From NCBI RefSeq assembly GCF_900142275.1, contig NZ_FRAI01000008.1, positions 1 through 64,000 of the forward strand: a stretch of DNA of 64,000 nucleotides, read 5' to 3'. A program made the position numbers and the translations under genes. Shown here piece by piece: positions 53,056 to 61,080 of the stretch; the first letter of the stretch is position 1; every line of letters begins with the position of its first letter. Source of the stretch: Anaerobranca californiensis DSM 14826. Its GTDB lineage: Bacteria > Bacillota > Proteinivoracia > Proteinivoracales > Proteinivoracaceae. Below the pieces are notes generated by a model. It did no database searches. It had not been told where the DNA came from and was given only the letters and a program-made list of their open reading frames with translations.

Positions 53056-54617
53056 CTAAGTGCATTAAAAAAATATTAATAAGTCAATGGCTTATAATCA
53101 AATTTAATTTTTTACAAATATTACATTTATTTACATTTGTTTTTTTCTGTCATGATGTTAAAGGAACAACCACTTAAAGGTAGTCCTTATCCACATTTTG
53201 ACAGCATATTAAATCTAATAAACTAGGGGATCATAAGTTAAGTCATCGAGGTGATCAGCCTCTTTGCTCATCACCTGCCTTTCTATGATTTCGTATATTA
53301 AATCATTAGCTCTTCGTCTTCTTCCTTTAGAATAGTTGATTTCTTTATACAATAACTTTTTGATGAATAGTTGAAATGAATCGTAAAGGCAGGTATGTAA
53401 AAGTCTCTTTATTTTTAAAAGGTTACCATGATAACCAGCTTTAATTTTTAAAATTGTTAGTAAGCAGTATGTAATCAAGGCAATTAATAATTGGTTTTTT
53501 ACAGCATTTTGACTTAACCCATAAAAATGTTTTACTTTCAGGTGCTGTTTTATCCATTTGAAAAACAACTCTATTTGCCAACGACTACGATATAAAGTAC
53601 TTATTTCTTCGCTATCTAACTCAAACTGATTTGTTATTATTACTATTGTTTTTCCTTTACTGTCTAATATTTCTAGTAGACGAAGGGGGTGTTTCATCTT
53701 AGTAATGTTATCTTTTCCTAGATATACTATTTGCTCTTTTATAATATTACTGTCAGGTTTAACTGCTTTTTCTTCGATTATTTCTACTATAGCATTCTTT
53801 TTTAAACGACAAATAAAGGAAACTCCATCTGCACAGTAGCTATCAAACTTTTTATAGTCAACATAGCCACGATCCATGATGTTTAAAGCATCTTTTTCTT
53901 CTACTATCAAGTTATCCATTTGCCTTCTGTCATTTAAATTAGCTTGGGTTACAATTGATTTATCAGGTAGAATTTCATCTTTAACAAATTTTATTCTAAG
54001 ATGAAGCTTTATTCCACCTTTAGTCTTTCTAAACAAAGCCCATGGATATCGACTTAAGCAAAGACTAATTGTTGTTGAATCAATTAAATGAACCCCGCCA
54101 AGATTTTGAGTTAGTGTATTAACTCCTAGTTTTACAAGAGCCTCTTGGTAAATTGTTTTAAATAAAGTTTCTGTAATTTCTACTGGTAAATCTCGCAATC
54201 GTCTAGATAACTGGGCTGAGCTAATAGAGTTTAGAGATATGTGCTTACTTAACTCATCATTTTTTAAGCTGTTGCTGATATCACGTAGACCACGATGTTG
54301 CTCTAACTGTGATATAATAAGTAGTTTCAAAAGCTGTGTCGTTTTTAATTTCTTAACGTATTTATCAGCATCCATAATATTTAGTGCAGTTAAAAATTTT
54401 TCATTTAAAATAGGTTTAAACAGTTGAAAAAATGTGGAATTTATGATATCCTTACCTTGCATTTTTTAAGCTCCTTTATAATAGAGATTTGGTAAGGACT
54501 ACTCTATATCTCTATTATAAAGGATTTTTCTTTATTTTTCATGTATTTTTAGCTATTTTCTCCTTTTTTCTGCTATGTTTAATAGTTGACAAATTAAAAT
54601 TAATTTAATGCAACTAG
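53056..54617 (-). mobile_element. IS4-family insertion sequence
   Basis: A 32-base imperfect terminal inverted repeat (25 of 32 matching) begins CTAAGTGCATTAAA at 53056 and, on the other strand, CTAGTTGCATTAAA at 54617; both reach GTCAA at their inner end. The element is 1562 bp long and holds one intact transposase. No target duplication is evident. A similar end sequence (CTAACGTTGCATTAAA) also occurs alone near 51190. Confidence 0.8.
53215..54462 (-). CDS. IS4-family transposase
   Basis: The 415-residue DDE transposase has the three acidic motifs: D in VHLIDSTTISLCLSRYPWA, D in NIMDRGYVDYKKFD, and E in the YRSRWQIELFFKWIKQHLKV signature. The N-terminal part (NEKFLTALNIMDADKYVKKL) is the DUF4372-like domain of this subgroup. 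The frame is full length. An upstream GGAG site precedes the ATG. Confidence 0.92.
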   Translation of the reverse strand: MQGKDIINSTFFQLFKPILNEKFLTALNIMDADKYVKKLKTTQLLKLLIISQLEQHRGLRDISNSLKNDELSKHISLNSISSAQLSRRLRDLPVEITETLFKTIYQEALVKLGVNTLTQNLGGVHLIDSTTISLCLSRYPWALFRKTKGGIKLHLRIKFVKDEILPDKSIVTQANLNDRRQMDNLIVEEKDALNIMDRGYVDYKKFDSYCADGVSFICRLKKNAIVEIIEEKAVKPDSNIIKEQIVYLGKDNITKMKHPLRLLEILDSKGKTIVIITNQFELDSEEISTLYRSRWQIELFFKWIKQHLKVKHFYGLSQNAVKNQLLIALITYCLLTILKIKAGYHGNLLKIKRLLHTCLYDSFQLFIKKLLYKEINYSKGRRRRANDLIYEIIERQVMSKEADHLDDLTYDPLVY

Positions 54618-54623
54618 TGATTT

Positions 54624-54658
54624 TTTATACAACTATTTTATCATTTTTTATATATTTA
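54624..54658 (+). repeat. right copy of the 34-35-bp direct repeat
   Basis: TTTATACAACTATTTTATCA continues TTTTTTATATATTT. It matches 51151-51185 with one T fewer. The copy lies seven bases outside the IS4 end. Confidence 0.75.
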
Positions 54659-54867
54659 AATAGCAAAAAAATAAACCCCCACAGTAAATGAAGGTGGATT
54701 ATCAATATTTTTACTACACCAACAATTTGCTTTTAAATTCATATATATCTTTTAGATTTTTTAGAGATGATTAACCTCAGATTTAAATTTATTTATTATA
54801 TCATGTCCGACTTTTTGTTGTCTAAAAACTATATGGCTCCTATTGAATATGAGAAATTATGTGGAGC

Positions 54868-55052
54868 AGTATAGTTTGCTTTAGATTCGAGCCTGAGGGG
54901 GCACTAGCCACCCCAGCGGGGCTTGTCCTTGATAATCCAATAAAGAAATGCTAAAATTCACCTTCACGAAGGCGAATGTGTATAGTTTGCTTTGAGTTCT
55001 TTGCCTTCGGGTGATACCCTAAAAGCATTTATGTTTGGATTGTCAAGGATGG
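54868..55052. repeat. noncoding block with a direct repeat and a long imperfect inverted repeat
   Basis: GTATAGTTTGCTTT occurs at 54869-54882 and 54980-54993 with partial similarity continuing downstream. TCCTTGATAATCCAATAAAG (54926-54945, continuing AAATGCT) is complementary with few mismatches to 55024-55049 (AGCATTTATGTTTGGATTGT, CAAGGA). Short GC-rich hairpins (CACCTTCACGAAGGCG, GCCTTCGGG) lie inside. No ORF fits, so this could be a structured RNA or a mobile-element remnant. The stretch 54659-54867 before it shows nothing. Confidence 0.5.
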
Positions 55053-55102
55053 CGTAATTTTAACAAAAAAACCTAAAATTTTGTCCAATATATTGACATA
55101 GA

Positions 55103-55192
55103 TCCAATTGGATGATAAATCCACAACTTAAAACAGTCGAGGTATATGTCTTAGAAGCGGGTGAATACAAGCAGGTGTTGAATCATAATAAA
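55103..55192 (+). pseudogene. C-terminal fragment of a Uma2-family (DUF820) nuclease-like gene
   Basis: On the plus strand the frame reads NWMINPQLKTVEVYVLEAGE, the end of the family's conserved core (YWLINPQ.KTVEVY.L..GEY). The similarity ends soon after YKQV, and the following codons look random. The upstream part of the gene is missing. Read onward to 55480 the frame is open but not protein-like. Confidence 0.55.
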
Positions 55193-55283
55193 GTTTGGTG
55201 GAACCAAAACCCGGCTCAAACCCTTGCCGTATCTGTTATCAGACCATTTTTTCCACATTTACCCATCATAATAAAGTTTGGTG
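55182..55283 (+). repeat. 19-bp direct repeat pair
   Basis: ATCATAATAAAGTTTGGTG occurs exactly at 55182-55200 and 55265-55283, 83 bases apart. The core AATAAAGTTT recurs on the other strand in both hairpin units at 55631-55883. Confidence 0.6.
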
Positions 55284-55630
55284 AAAATTACCCCAATATG
55301 CAGCCTACACATCCGATTCTTGCGTGTGTATTCCTCCGCAGGTGTAATCACCACCCAGCATATAACACCCGACGCACTATCGCTCCGTTCCTTACAACCC
55401 TTGTCTGTTTCCCCCTCCGGGGCTATTACACCCACTACCTCTTTTTTATTTATTTAAATATTTTTTTGTGTGGGGGTTAGCCACATCATAGGTGGAATAA
55501 GGCATTGGAGGAGTTAGATGGGGGTATGTCTACAGTGGAAATGAGACTGAAGGTCTATTGTTCCTTCGTGTTGGTTACAACCATTGGATACCTATACGGT
55601 TTGGTTACACCAGGGTAGTTGATTCGAGGG

Positions 55631-55883
55631 CATAAAAAAAACCGTGAATGTTAGCAAGACTTCTCCTGCAAACACCTCACGGGGTTTCACAAAACTTTAT
55701 TATTTTTCACCAATCTTTATTTTGTTTCACCAGTGTTTTTTATTAGTATACAACGGGACCGTTGGATTGGGTGTGGCTGCACATTCAGTTCGTTCCAAGA
55801 CATAAAAACCCTGTGAAGGATTACAAAATTTCTCCTGTAAGCACCTCACGTGTTTTTACTAAACTTTATTCTCTTTCACCAAC
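55631..55883 (-). repeat. two copies of an 83-base hairpin unit
   Basis: Units at 55631-55713 and 55801-55883 begin CATAAAAA and end TTTCACCAA on the plus strand. On the minus strand they read AATAAAGTTT, then GTGAGGTGYTTRCAGGAG, then a complementary arm and T residues. In the first copy CCGTGA pairs with TCACGG, followed by TTTTTTTT. In the second, GTGAGG pairs with CCTTCAC. The loop sequence is better conserved than the flanks, suggesting a functional RNA structure. Positions 55284-55630 and 55714-55800 hold no gene I can support. Confidence 0.5.
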
Positions 55884-55980
55884 CATTTTTTATTAATCAA
55901 ACTTTGTTTTGATTGGAGCATAGTAAGATTGTTATAAATATTACATAAAAATTATCGATATTTTAATTTACAATGATAAT

Positions 55981-56082
55981 ATGGATTGTTAACTTTAAAA
56001 TTAAAAATAACCAAAGGAAACAATCCATAAAATTCGTTCACTTTATATTAAAGAAATTTTTATTTTTAAGTGAACGAATTAT
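55981..56082. terminator. two adjacent hairpins, possible terminators
   Basis: ATGGATTGTT (55981-55990) pairs with AACAATCCAT (about 56019-56028). ATTCGTTCACTT pairs perfectly with AAGTGAACGAAT (about 56033-56080). The second, read on the minus strand, is followed by TTTTATGG and lies just after the HD-domain gene, so it may terminate that transcript. Long loops make both weak. Confidence 0.45.
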
Positions 56083-56098
56083 AAACTTTATAGAATAA

Positions 56099-56608
56099 TT
56101 ATATTCGATGTTTAATGTTTGCTATCATTCCCTGTCCAATTTCTACAGACGCACAATATTTATCTACAAAACAAACTATAAATGATTCATTATATTTTGG
56201 AGGCTTTATTGTAAGAGGCCACATATGCTTACTTATGATGTCCTTCTCTATTTCATTTAAATCAAATACTTTAACAGCATTTTCAAGTGCTATATCTGGA
56301 TGCCTGAATGCATGCTTCCCTCCACTTAGTTTTGTAGTTCTCCAATCATATAAGAATAAATCGTGCAGTAACCCACCCCTTGCAGCGGAAACATAATCTA
56401 AGCCTACATATCTACAAATCATATAACTGTAAAATGATACATTTAAACAATGGTCAAGACATGTCGTAAAGTAATGATGCCTATACCGATTCATCATTTT
56501 TACATTTTCATTTCTCAGCAAATCTTCAATGTAACTCTTATATTCCCTATAAATCTCGTTGTCTGCCTTTAACTTTAACCTTAATTCTTTTAAACTCATT
56601 TTGTACAT
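56099..56608 (-). CDS. HD-domain phosphohydrolase-like protein
   Basis: The about 169-residue protein has an HD-type metal-binding core: H in LDHCLNVSFYSYMICRYVGLD, the HD pair in GGLLHDLFLYDWR, and HAFRHPDIALENA. Enzymes of this fold cleave phosphate bonds of nucleotides or related compounds. The start is uncertain: ATG codons at 56608 and 56599 follow AGGAG and GAGG sites, and both lie inside the preceding CmpB-like gene, so the genes overlap by about 55-60 bases. Co-expression is likely. Confidence 0.8.
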   Translation of the reverse strand: MYKMSLKELRLKLKADNEIYREYKSYIEDLLRNENVKMMNRYRHHYFTTCLDHCLNVSFYSYMICRYVGLDYVSAARGGLLHDLFLYDWRTTKLSGGKHAFRHPDIALENAVKVFDLNEIEKDIISKHMWPLTIKPPKYNESFIVCFVDKYCASVEIGQGMIANIKHRI

Positions 56609-57278
56609 ATCCTCTAATCTCCTGATTAAGTTTGCCAACATTTAAAAAGCACAATTTAGGAAATGCCTGAAAAATCCTTTTGTATTTTATAACTTGTTCA
56701 TGAAAATTTCCTAAAGGATATTGATAATACATCAAGACAACCTGCTTTAGGTCTATTATTTCTGTAACTGATTTTATTGTATCGAAAATAAAATAAATAA
56801 TTATAATAGCCGTCATAATAAATTTCGTTGATATGTTCAAAAAAGCAACATACTTAACAGTTATCGGATGAGCAAAAGTAATCAGAATATAAGAAAGTAT
56901 TCCCCAGAATATAGAATACTTTATACATACTCTCCCATGCAAATTTAAAAAGTTATTACTGTAATCCCACCATTTGCAGTTAAATATTTTCTCTAAAATA
57001 TATCCAGTGATATATTCAAGTATCGTTGTTAATAACATAGCCAACAATATTTTAACCGTTGTTGACTCTGATACAATGCTAAGGCTATTATTCAAAAAAA
57101 TTAGTAACTGAATAATCAATATTGCCCCAAATCCATATATGGGACAGAAAGGACCATGCAAAAATCCTCTATTAATAAATTTCTTTTTAGAAATACTAGC
57201 ATAAATTGTTTCCAGCATCCATCCTATAAAAGAGTATAGGGCAAAATATATTACAATATCAAAAAAGTATTCCCCCAC
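56547..57278 (-). CDS. CmpB-like putative ABC transporter permease (pfam06541 type)
   Basis: The 243-residue membrane protein has about six helices and the family start FALYSFIGWMLETIYASISKKKFINRGFLHGPFCPIYGFGA. A charged C-terminal tail (KRIKVKVKGRQRDL) lies in the cytoplasm. Despite the family name no ATPase is adjacent and the role is unknown. It overlaps the HD-domain gene downstream and follows the UbiB-like gene by about 37 bases, suggesting a three-gene operon. Confidence 0.82.
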   Translation of the reverse strand: MGEYFFDIVIYFALYSFIGWMLETIYASISKKKFINRGFLHGPFCPIYGFGAILIIQLLIFLNNSLSIVSESTTVKILLAMLLTTILEYITGYILEKIFNCKWWDYSNNFLNLHGRVCIKYSIFWGILSYILITFAHPITVKYVAFLNISTKFIMTAIIIIYFIFDTIKSVTEIIDLKQVVLMYYQYPLGNFHEQVIKYKRIFQAFPKLCFLNVGKLNQEIRGYVQNEFKRIKVKVKGRQRDL

Positions 57279-57315
57279 CGTTTCTTCCTCCTTACAATAC
57301 TACACTCAGCATTAC

Positions 57316-59010
57316 TCATAAATGACCTGACCGTAATGCTGAAATAATAAGAAACAATACTATTGCACCTGCAATAACCAGTCCAATTTTTAAAATTGTT
57401 ATATTTAGAAAATATACCTCTACCCCTGTATGGGCACTCATTCCAGAACCTATAATAATGCCTGCAATGACGATACTGACTGCCAGTAACACCATACTAA
57501 ATGAAAGACGGTTAAAAATTTTTTCTATTCGTTTCACAATTTTCTCAATATCCTTCATCTTAAACTGCATTGTAAAATCTTCATCTTCTATTTTTTCTAA
57601 AAAGTTCAGCATCGACGATGGGAATTTCCTTGCTAAATTACCATAATCCATAATTCCGCCAATAAATTCTTTTCCTATTTTTTCGGGCGAGAATATTCTA
57701 AACATTAACTTTCCTGCAATTGGCTCTGCAACTTCTAAAATATTAAGTTGTGGGTCTAATTTTTCTACTAAACCTTCTAAAGTAACAAGTGATTTTGCAA
57801 GCATTGTAAACTCGCTTGGAATCACAATATTATAGGAAAAAGCAAGATGAAAAATCTCATTGAATACCTCCCCAATTTTTATCTCACTTAGAGGAACTGA
57901 CAAATATTTATCCCTTAATGTATCAATATCCTTCTCAAGTTTTTTGATATTTACCCTTCTTGACATTGCATCTAATCCTAATATTCCTCGAATAATCAAT
58001 TTGCTGTTTTTAAATGTAATCCCCATTAACATTTTAAGAAATTGGTTTTTCCGTTCCTCACTTAACTTCCCCACCATACCCAAATCCAAAAACGCAATTA
58101 CATTCCCTTCTAAAACCATAATATTACCAGGATGAGGGTCTCCATGAAAAAAACCATCTCTTAATATCTGATTAAATATAGAAGTAGCAAGGTTATGAGC
58201 AATTACTTTACGGTTAAGCCCTGCTTTCTCCAGTGCTTCAAAATCATTTAACCGTATACCATCAATATATTCCATTGTTAATACACGACGTGTTGTATGA
58301 ATCCAACTGATGTTAGGAACAATCACATCTTTATCTTTCATAAAATTTTTCTTAAATGTTTCTGCATTTTCTCCTTCAATTCTAAAATCCAGTTCATTTT
58401 TAATAGTAATTTCAAATTCCTGCACCATCTTACTAAAATCATATAGTTTCCCATACTTCGTATGATTGTCAATAAAATATGCGAGGTCCTTCAATATTTT
58501 TAAATCGAGGTCAATGTTCCTCTCTATTTTAGGTCTTTGAACTTTGACAACTACTCGTTTCCCTGATAGTAATTCTGCAAGATGAACTTGTGCAATGGAT
58601 GCTGCCGCTAAAGGCTTTTCATCAAATTTCGCATAGATATTTTCTAGTGAGTCACCCAATTCGCTTTCTATCACATTTCTAACTTCTTCAAATGGAAAAG
58701 GCGGTACTGTATCCTGTAATTTTTCCAGTTCTTCAATTATATCCTGTGGCAGAAGGTCAGGTCTTGTACTAATGATTTGCCCCAACTTTATAAAGGTAGG
58801 TCCTAATTCTTCTAATGATAACCTTAACCGCTGACCTACAGTAAGTTTCGTAAATTTATTTTCAGCCGTGTGTTTTACTATTCTCTTTCTTATATTTAAA
58901 TAAGACAGGATGCCCATCTGGTCTATGAAAGTACCAAAACCATGTTTTACAAACACTAGAATAATTTCTCGATATCTTTTAATATGCTTATATCGATTAA
59001 TAGCAATCAA
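57316..59010 (-). CDS. UbiB/ABC1/AarF-family atypical kinase
   Basis: The 564-residue protein has the family marks: the KxGQ motif in GPTFIKLGQIISTRPDLLP, the alanine-rich loop in AAASIAQVHLAEL, VVVKVQRP, the catalytic HGDPHPGN and AFLDLGMVGKL. Two C-terminal membrane helices (about 500-520 and 535-555) anchor it. The family acts as an ATPase in quinone and lipid metabolism; the target here is unknown. It is the first of three same-strand genes with the CmpB-like and HD-domain proteins. Confidence 0.9.
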   Translation of the reverse strand: MIAINRYKHIKRYREIILVFVKHGFGTFIDQMGILSYLNIRKRIVKHTAENKFTKLTVGQRLRLSLEELGPTFIKLGQIISTRPDLLPQDIIEELEKLQDTVPPFPFEEVRNVIESELGDSLENIYAKFDEKPLAAASIAQVHLAELLSGKRVVVKVQRPKIERNIDLDLKILKDLAYFIDNHTKYGKLYDFSKMVQEFEITIKNELDFRIEGENAETFKKNFMKDKDVIVPNISWIHTTRRVLTMEYIDGIRLNDFEALEKAGLNRKVIAHNLATSIFNQILRDGFFHGDPHPGNIMVLEGNVIAFLDLGMVGKLSEERKNQFLKMLMGITFKNSKLIIRGILGLDAMSRRVNIKKLEKDIDTLRDKYLSVPLSEIKIGEVFNEIFHLAFSYNIVIPSEFTMLAKSLVTLEGLVEKLDPQLNILEVAEPIAGKLMFRIFSPEKIGKEFIGGIMDYGNLARKFPSSMLNFLEKIEDEDFTMQFKMKDIEKIVKRIEKIFNRLSFSMVLLAVSIVIAGIIIGSGMSAHTGVEVYFLNITILKIGLVIAGAIVLFLIISALRSGHL

Positions 59011-59191
59011 TTTATATCACAACCTATTTACAGTTTTTTGCATATACCACTTAATTTTTTATATGTTATTTTTTAGTCTTGACTATAAGTTAAGTTTTAA
59101 ACCAAAGAAGGTCGGATGACCGAATTAATTGTCTCAGGTAAAAACATTGTTCACTTTATGATTGTTTTTTTACTTGGATTGTCAACATTTT

Positions 59192-59299
59192 TTAAGACAC
59201 TTTTTTATCGGACATAAACGTTCTATATTCTACAGGAGTAAGGTAATCTAATGAACCATGAATTCTGTAATTATTATACCAATTTACATAATCAAACAA
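59192..59299 (-). pseudogene. 3' fragment of an IS3-family transposase
   Basis: On the minus strand the frame reads FDYVNWYNNYRIHGSLDYL and then TPVEYRTFMSDKKVS, the end of an IS3-family OrfB integrase-like transposase. It starts abruptly at 59299 next to a stop codon in the same frame, directly beside the truncated DarT-like gene. The rest of the element is missing. The stretch 59011-59191 before UbiB contains TTGACA and a GGTCGGATGACC palindrome but no gene. Confidence 0.8.
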
Positions 59300-59307
59300 T
59301 TAATATT

Positions 59308-59517
59308 CTAGATTTGCAAATTGTTGTAGACAAACTCTGTTTTAATAACTTTAATATTATTTTCTAAACAATACTTCCTGCTATGTAAACACCCTTTTTC
59401 AAAAATACCCATTAAATTTGAAAAGTCAGTAAAGTGAAGTAATCCATTAAAGCCATATTTTTCTTTTAAAACTTGAACATATTCTTTAATTATTTCATAA
59501 TTCATTTTATAACACAT
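59308..59517 (-). pseudogene. N-terminal fragment of a DarT-like (DUF4433) toxin gene
   Basis: The 69-codon frame starts with GGGGGG five bases before ATG. It reads YGFNGLLHFTDFSNLMGIFE and KGCLHSRKYCLENNI, matching the start of DarT-type DNA ADP-ribosyltransferases (HFT..NL..IL..GL.SR). It then ends at a stop beside the IS3 fragment, so the catalytic C-terminal part is lost. No DarG antitoxin is nearby. The IS256 element has inserted just before its ribosome binding site. The assignment rests on one conserved block. Confidence 0.55.
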
Positions 59518-59533
59518 AATATCCCCCCCTTAA

Positions 59534-60791
59534 AGTTAAGTCCATAAAATTGTGTAAAAAGGGGTTGAGCCACCCCACCCTTCTGGTTAGAATTAAAAGT
59601 GGAAAAACCAAGACTAACTGGAGGGATGAGAAATGGCTCAATACAATATTACCATTGATTCTGAAATTTTGCACTATCTTTTTCTAAAAGGAGCTAAAGA
59701 TGAGGGTATGGCTAAGTTACTAGAGTCTGTATTGAATCAAGTGTTACAGGCACAGGCTGCCGAACAGATTAAAGCTGAACCATGTGAAAGGACTAAAGAA
59801 AGAGAAGATTATCGTAACGGTTATTACAAAAGAGGATTAGGCACAAGAGTTGGGAATATAGTATTGCAGATTCCTAGGTTTAGGTATGGGAAATTTACAA
59901 CTGATTTATTTCAACGTTATCAACGGAGTGAACAGGCATTATTACTTGCCCTAATGGAAATGGTAGTTAATGGTGTATCTACAAGGAAGGTTGAAGAGAT
60001 AACATATGAACTTTGTGGTACTGAATTTTCCAGATCTACTATATCTGAGCTATGCAAGAACCTTGATCCAGTAGTTCAAGGATGGATTTCCAGACCACTT
60101 AATGAAAAGAGGTTTCCATTTGTTATAGTAGATGCCATGGTAATAAAGGTAAGGGAAGAAGAGAGAGTTCGGCAAAGAGGGTTATTAATTGCCATTGGGA
60201 TAAATGAAGAAGGTTACCGAGAAGTATTAGGGATTATGGTAGGGGATAGTGAGAGCGAGGAAAGCTGGGGAGAATTTTTCTCATGGCTCAAGCAGAGGGG
60301 ATTACATGGGGTAGACCTTATAGTATCAGACCAACATAAAGGGCTTATACGAGCTATCAGGCAGTATTTTCAGGGAGCAACATGGCAGAGGTGTCAGACA
60401 CATTTTATGCGAAATATTCTTGATAAGACACCAAAACAGTTACAAAAAGAGGTTCATAGCAAGGTAAGAGCTATATTGGAAGCACCTGACTCAAAAACGG
60501 CAAGGAAGCTGTTAAATGATGTATTAGATGAGTACAAAGAGAAGGCACCCAAGGCTATGGAAGTATTAGAGGAAGGGTTTGAAGATGCGACAGCGGTATT
60601 GGAACTTCCTGAGCAATACCGCAGGAGGCTGCGTACTACCAATGGGTTAGAGCGGTTAAATGAATAAATAAGGCGGCGATAGCGAATCCTTGACCTAAAA
60701 GAAGCCAGAAGCAGTAAAATTTAAAAACTAGTGGTGATAATTTAACCTGATTCTAGCCAGAGGGAATTTTACACAAAAATTTGGACTTGAT
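59534..60791 (+). mobile_element. IS256-family insertion sequence, degenerate
   Basis: Inverted ends AGTTAAGTCCATAAAATTGT (GTAAAA) at 59534 and, on the other strand, ATCAAGTCCAAATTTTTGTG (TAAAA) at 60791 enclose 1258 bp. CCCCCCTTAA stands outside both ends (59524-59533 and 60792-60801), a probable target duplication of eight to ten bases. The transposase inside is damaged, so the copy is dead unless helped by another. Confidence 0.85.
59633..60667 (+). CDS. IS256-family transposase, C-terminally truncated
   Basis: The 344-codon frame has the Mutator-type core: the acidic motifs in FVIVDAMVIKVREE and LIVSDQHKGLIRAI, and the WQRCQTHFMRNILDK signature. It is intact up to TNGLERLNE, where a GAA codon appears to have become TAA. 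The next in-frame codons (IRRR, then TAG) still match the normal end (EEIRRRERVIRIF), and then similarity is lost. About 50 residues are missing, so activity is unlikely. Confidence 0.85.
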   Translation: MAQYNITIDSEILHYLFLKGAKDEGMAKLLESVLNQVLQAQAAEQIKAEPCERTKEREDYRNGYYKRGLGTRVGNIVLQIPRFRYGKFTTDLFQRYQRSEQALLLALMEMVVNGVSTRKVEEITYELCGTEFSRSTISELCKNLDPVVQGWISRPLNEKRFPFVIVDAMVIKVREEERVRQRGLLIAIGINEEGYREVLGIMVGDSESEESWGEFFSWLKQRGLHGVDLIVSDQHKGLIRAIRQYFQGATWQRCQTHFMRNILDKTPKQLQKEVHSKVRAILEAPDSKTARKLLNDVLDEYKEKAPKAMEVLEEGFEDATAVLELPEQYRRRLRTTNGLERLNE

Positions 60792-60931
60792 CCCCCCTTA
60801 ATCATAATAAATTCTATAAAACACCCATTTATTAAACAATACCATTAATAACAAAAAAGTCAATATTCAGTTAATACCGACTTTTTTGTACATCTTCATT
60901 TAAATAACATTACGCATTTTTTAATGTATAA

Positions 60932-60977
60932 GAAAAAGCTTGAAAACCCTGTTATATATAGGTTCTCAAGCTTTTTT
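60932..60977 (-). terminator. intrinsic terminator of glmS
   Basis: On the minus strand AAAAAGCTTGAGAACC pairs with GGTTTTCAAGCTTTTT with a long loop and a T tail. A weaker hairpin (AAAAAAGTC with GACTTTTTT) lies at about 60854-60888. Confidence 0.75.
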
Positions 60978-60992
60978 CCCTTTTCAAACTGT

Positions 60993-61065
60993 CAAAGGGG
61001 TTTCCCCCTATCCATTCAAGGAAATATTATGTTCTGGATGATCCCGGTCCCTTCCATCTACTGGG
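60993..61065 (-). pseudogene. fragment of a second pRiA4b ORF-3-like gene
   Basis: The plus-strand stretch matches 50628-50690 inside the intact ORF-3-like gene: CCATTCAAGGAAATATT, then ATGTTCTGGATGATC are shared, with single-base indels. On the minus strand it encodes pieces like DRDHPEH and FLEWIGG in two frames. It is a remnant of a duplicate copy lying just after glmS. Confidence 0.7.
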
Positions 61066-61080
61066 AGGTTTTTCAGTGAA

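Noticed and set aside
55112-55480. 122-codon ORF on the plus strand as a whole gene
   Set aside because: Only the first 25 or so codons resemble a family (Uma2 end); the rest is Pro/Cys/His-rich, repeat-derived sequence without domain features.
55631-55883. CRISPR-like array
   Set aside because: Only two diverged copies about 170 bases apart, with hairpin arms and no constant short repeat or spacers of even size; no cas genes are present.
59099-59125. GGTCGGATGACC palindrome as a GntR-type operator before the UbiB-like gene
   Set aside because: A single 12-base palindrome without a nearby regulator gene is weak evidence; noted but not listed as a feature.
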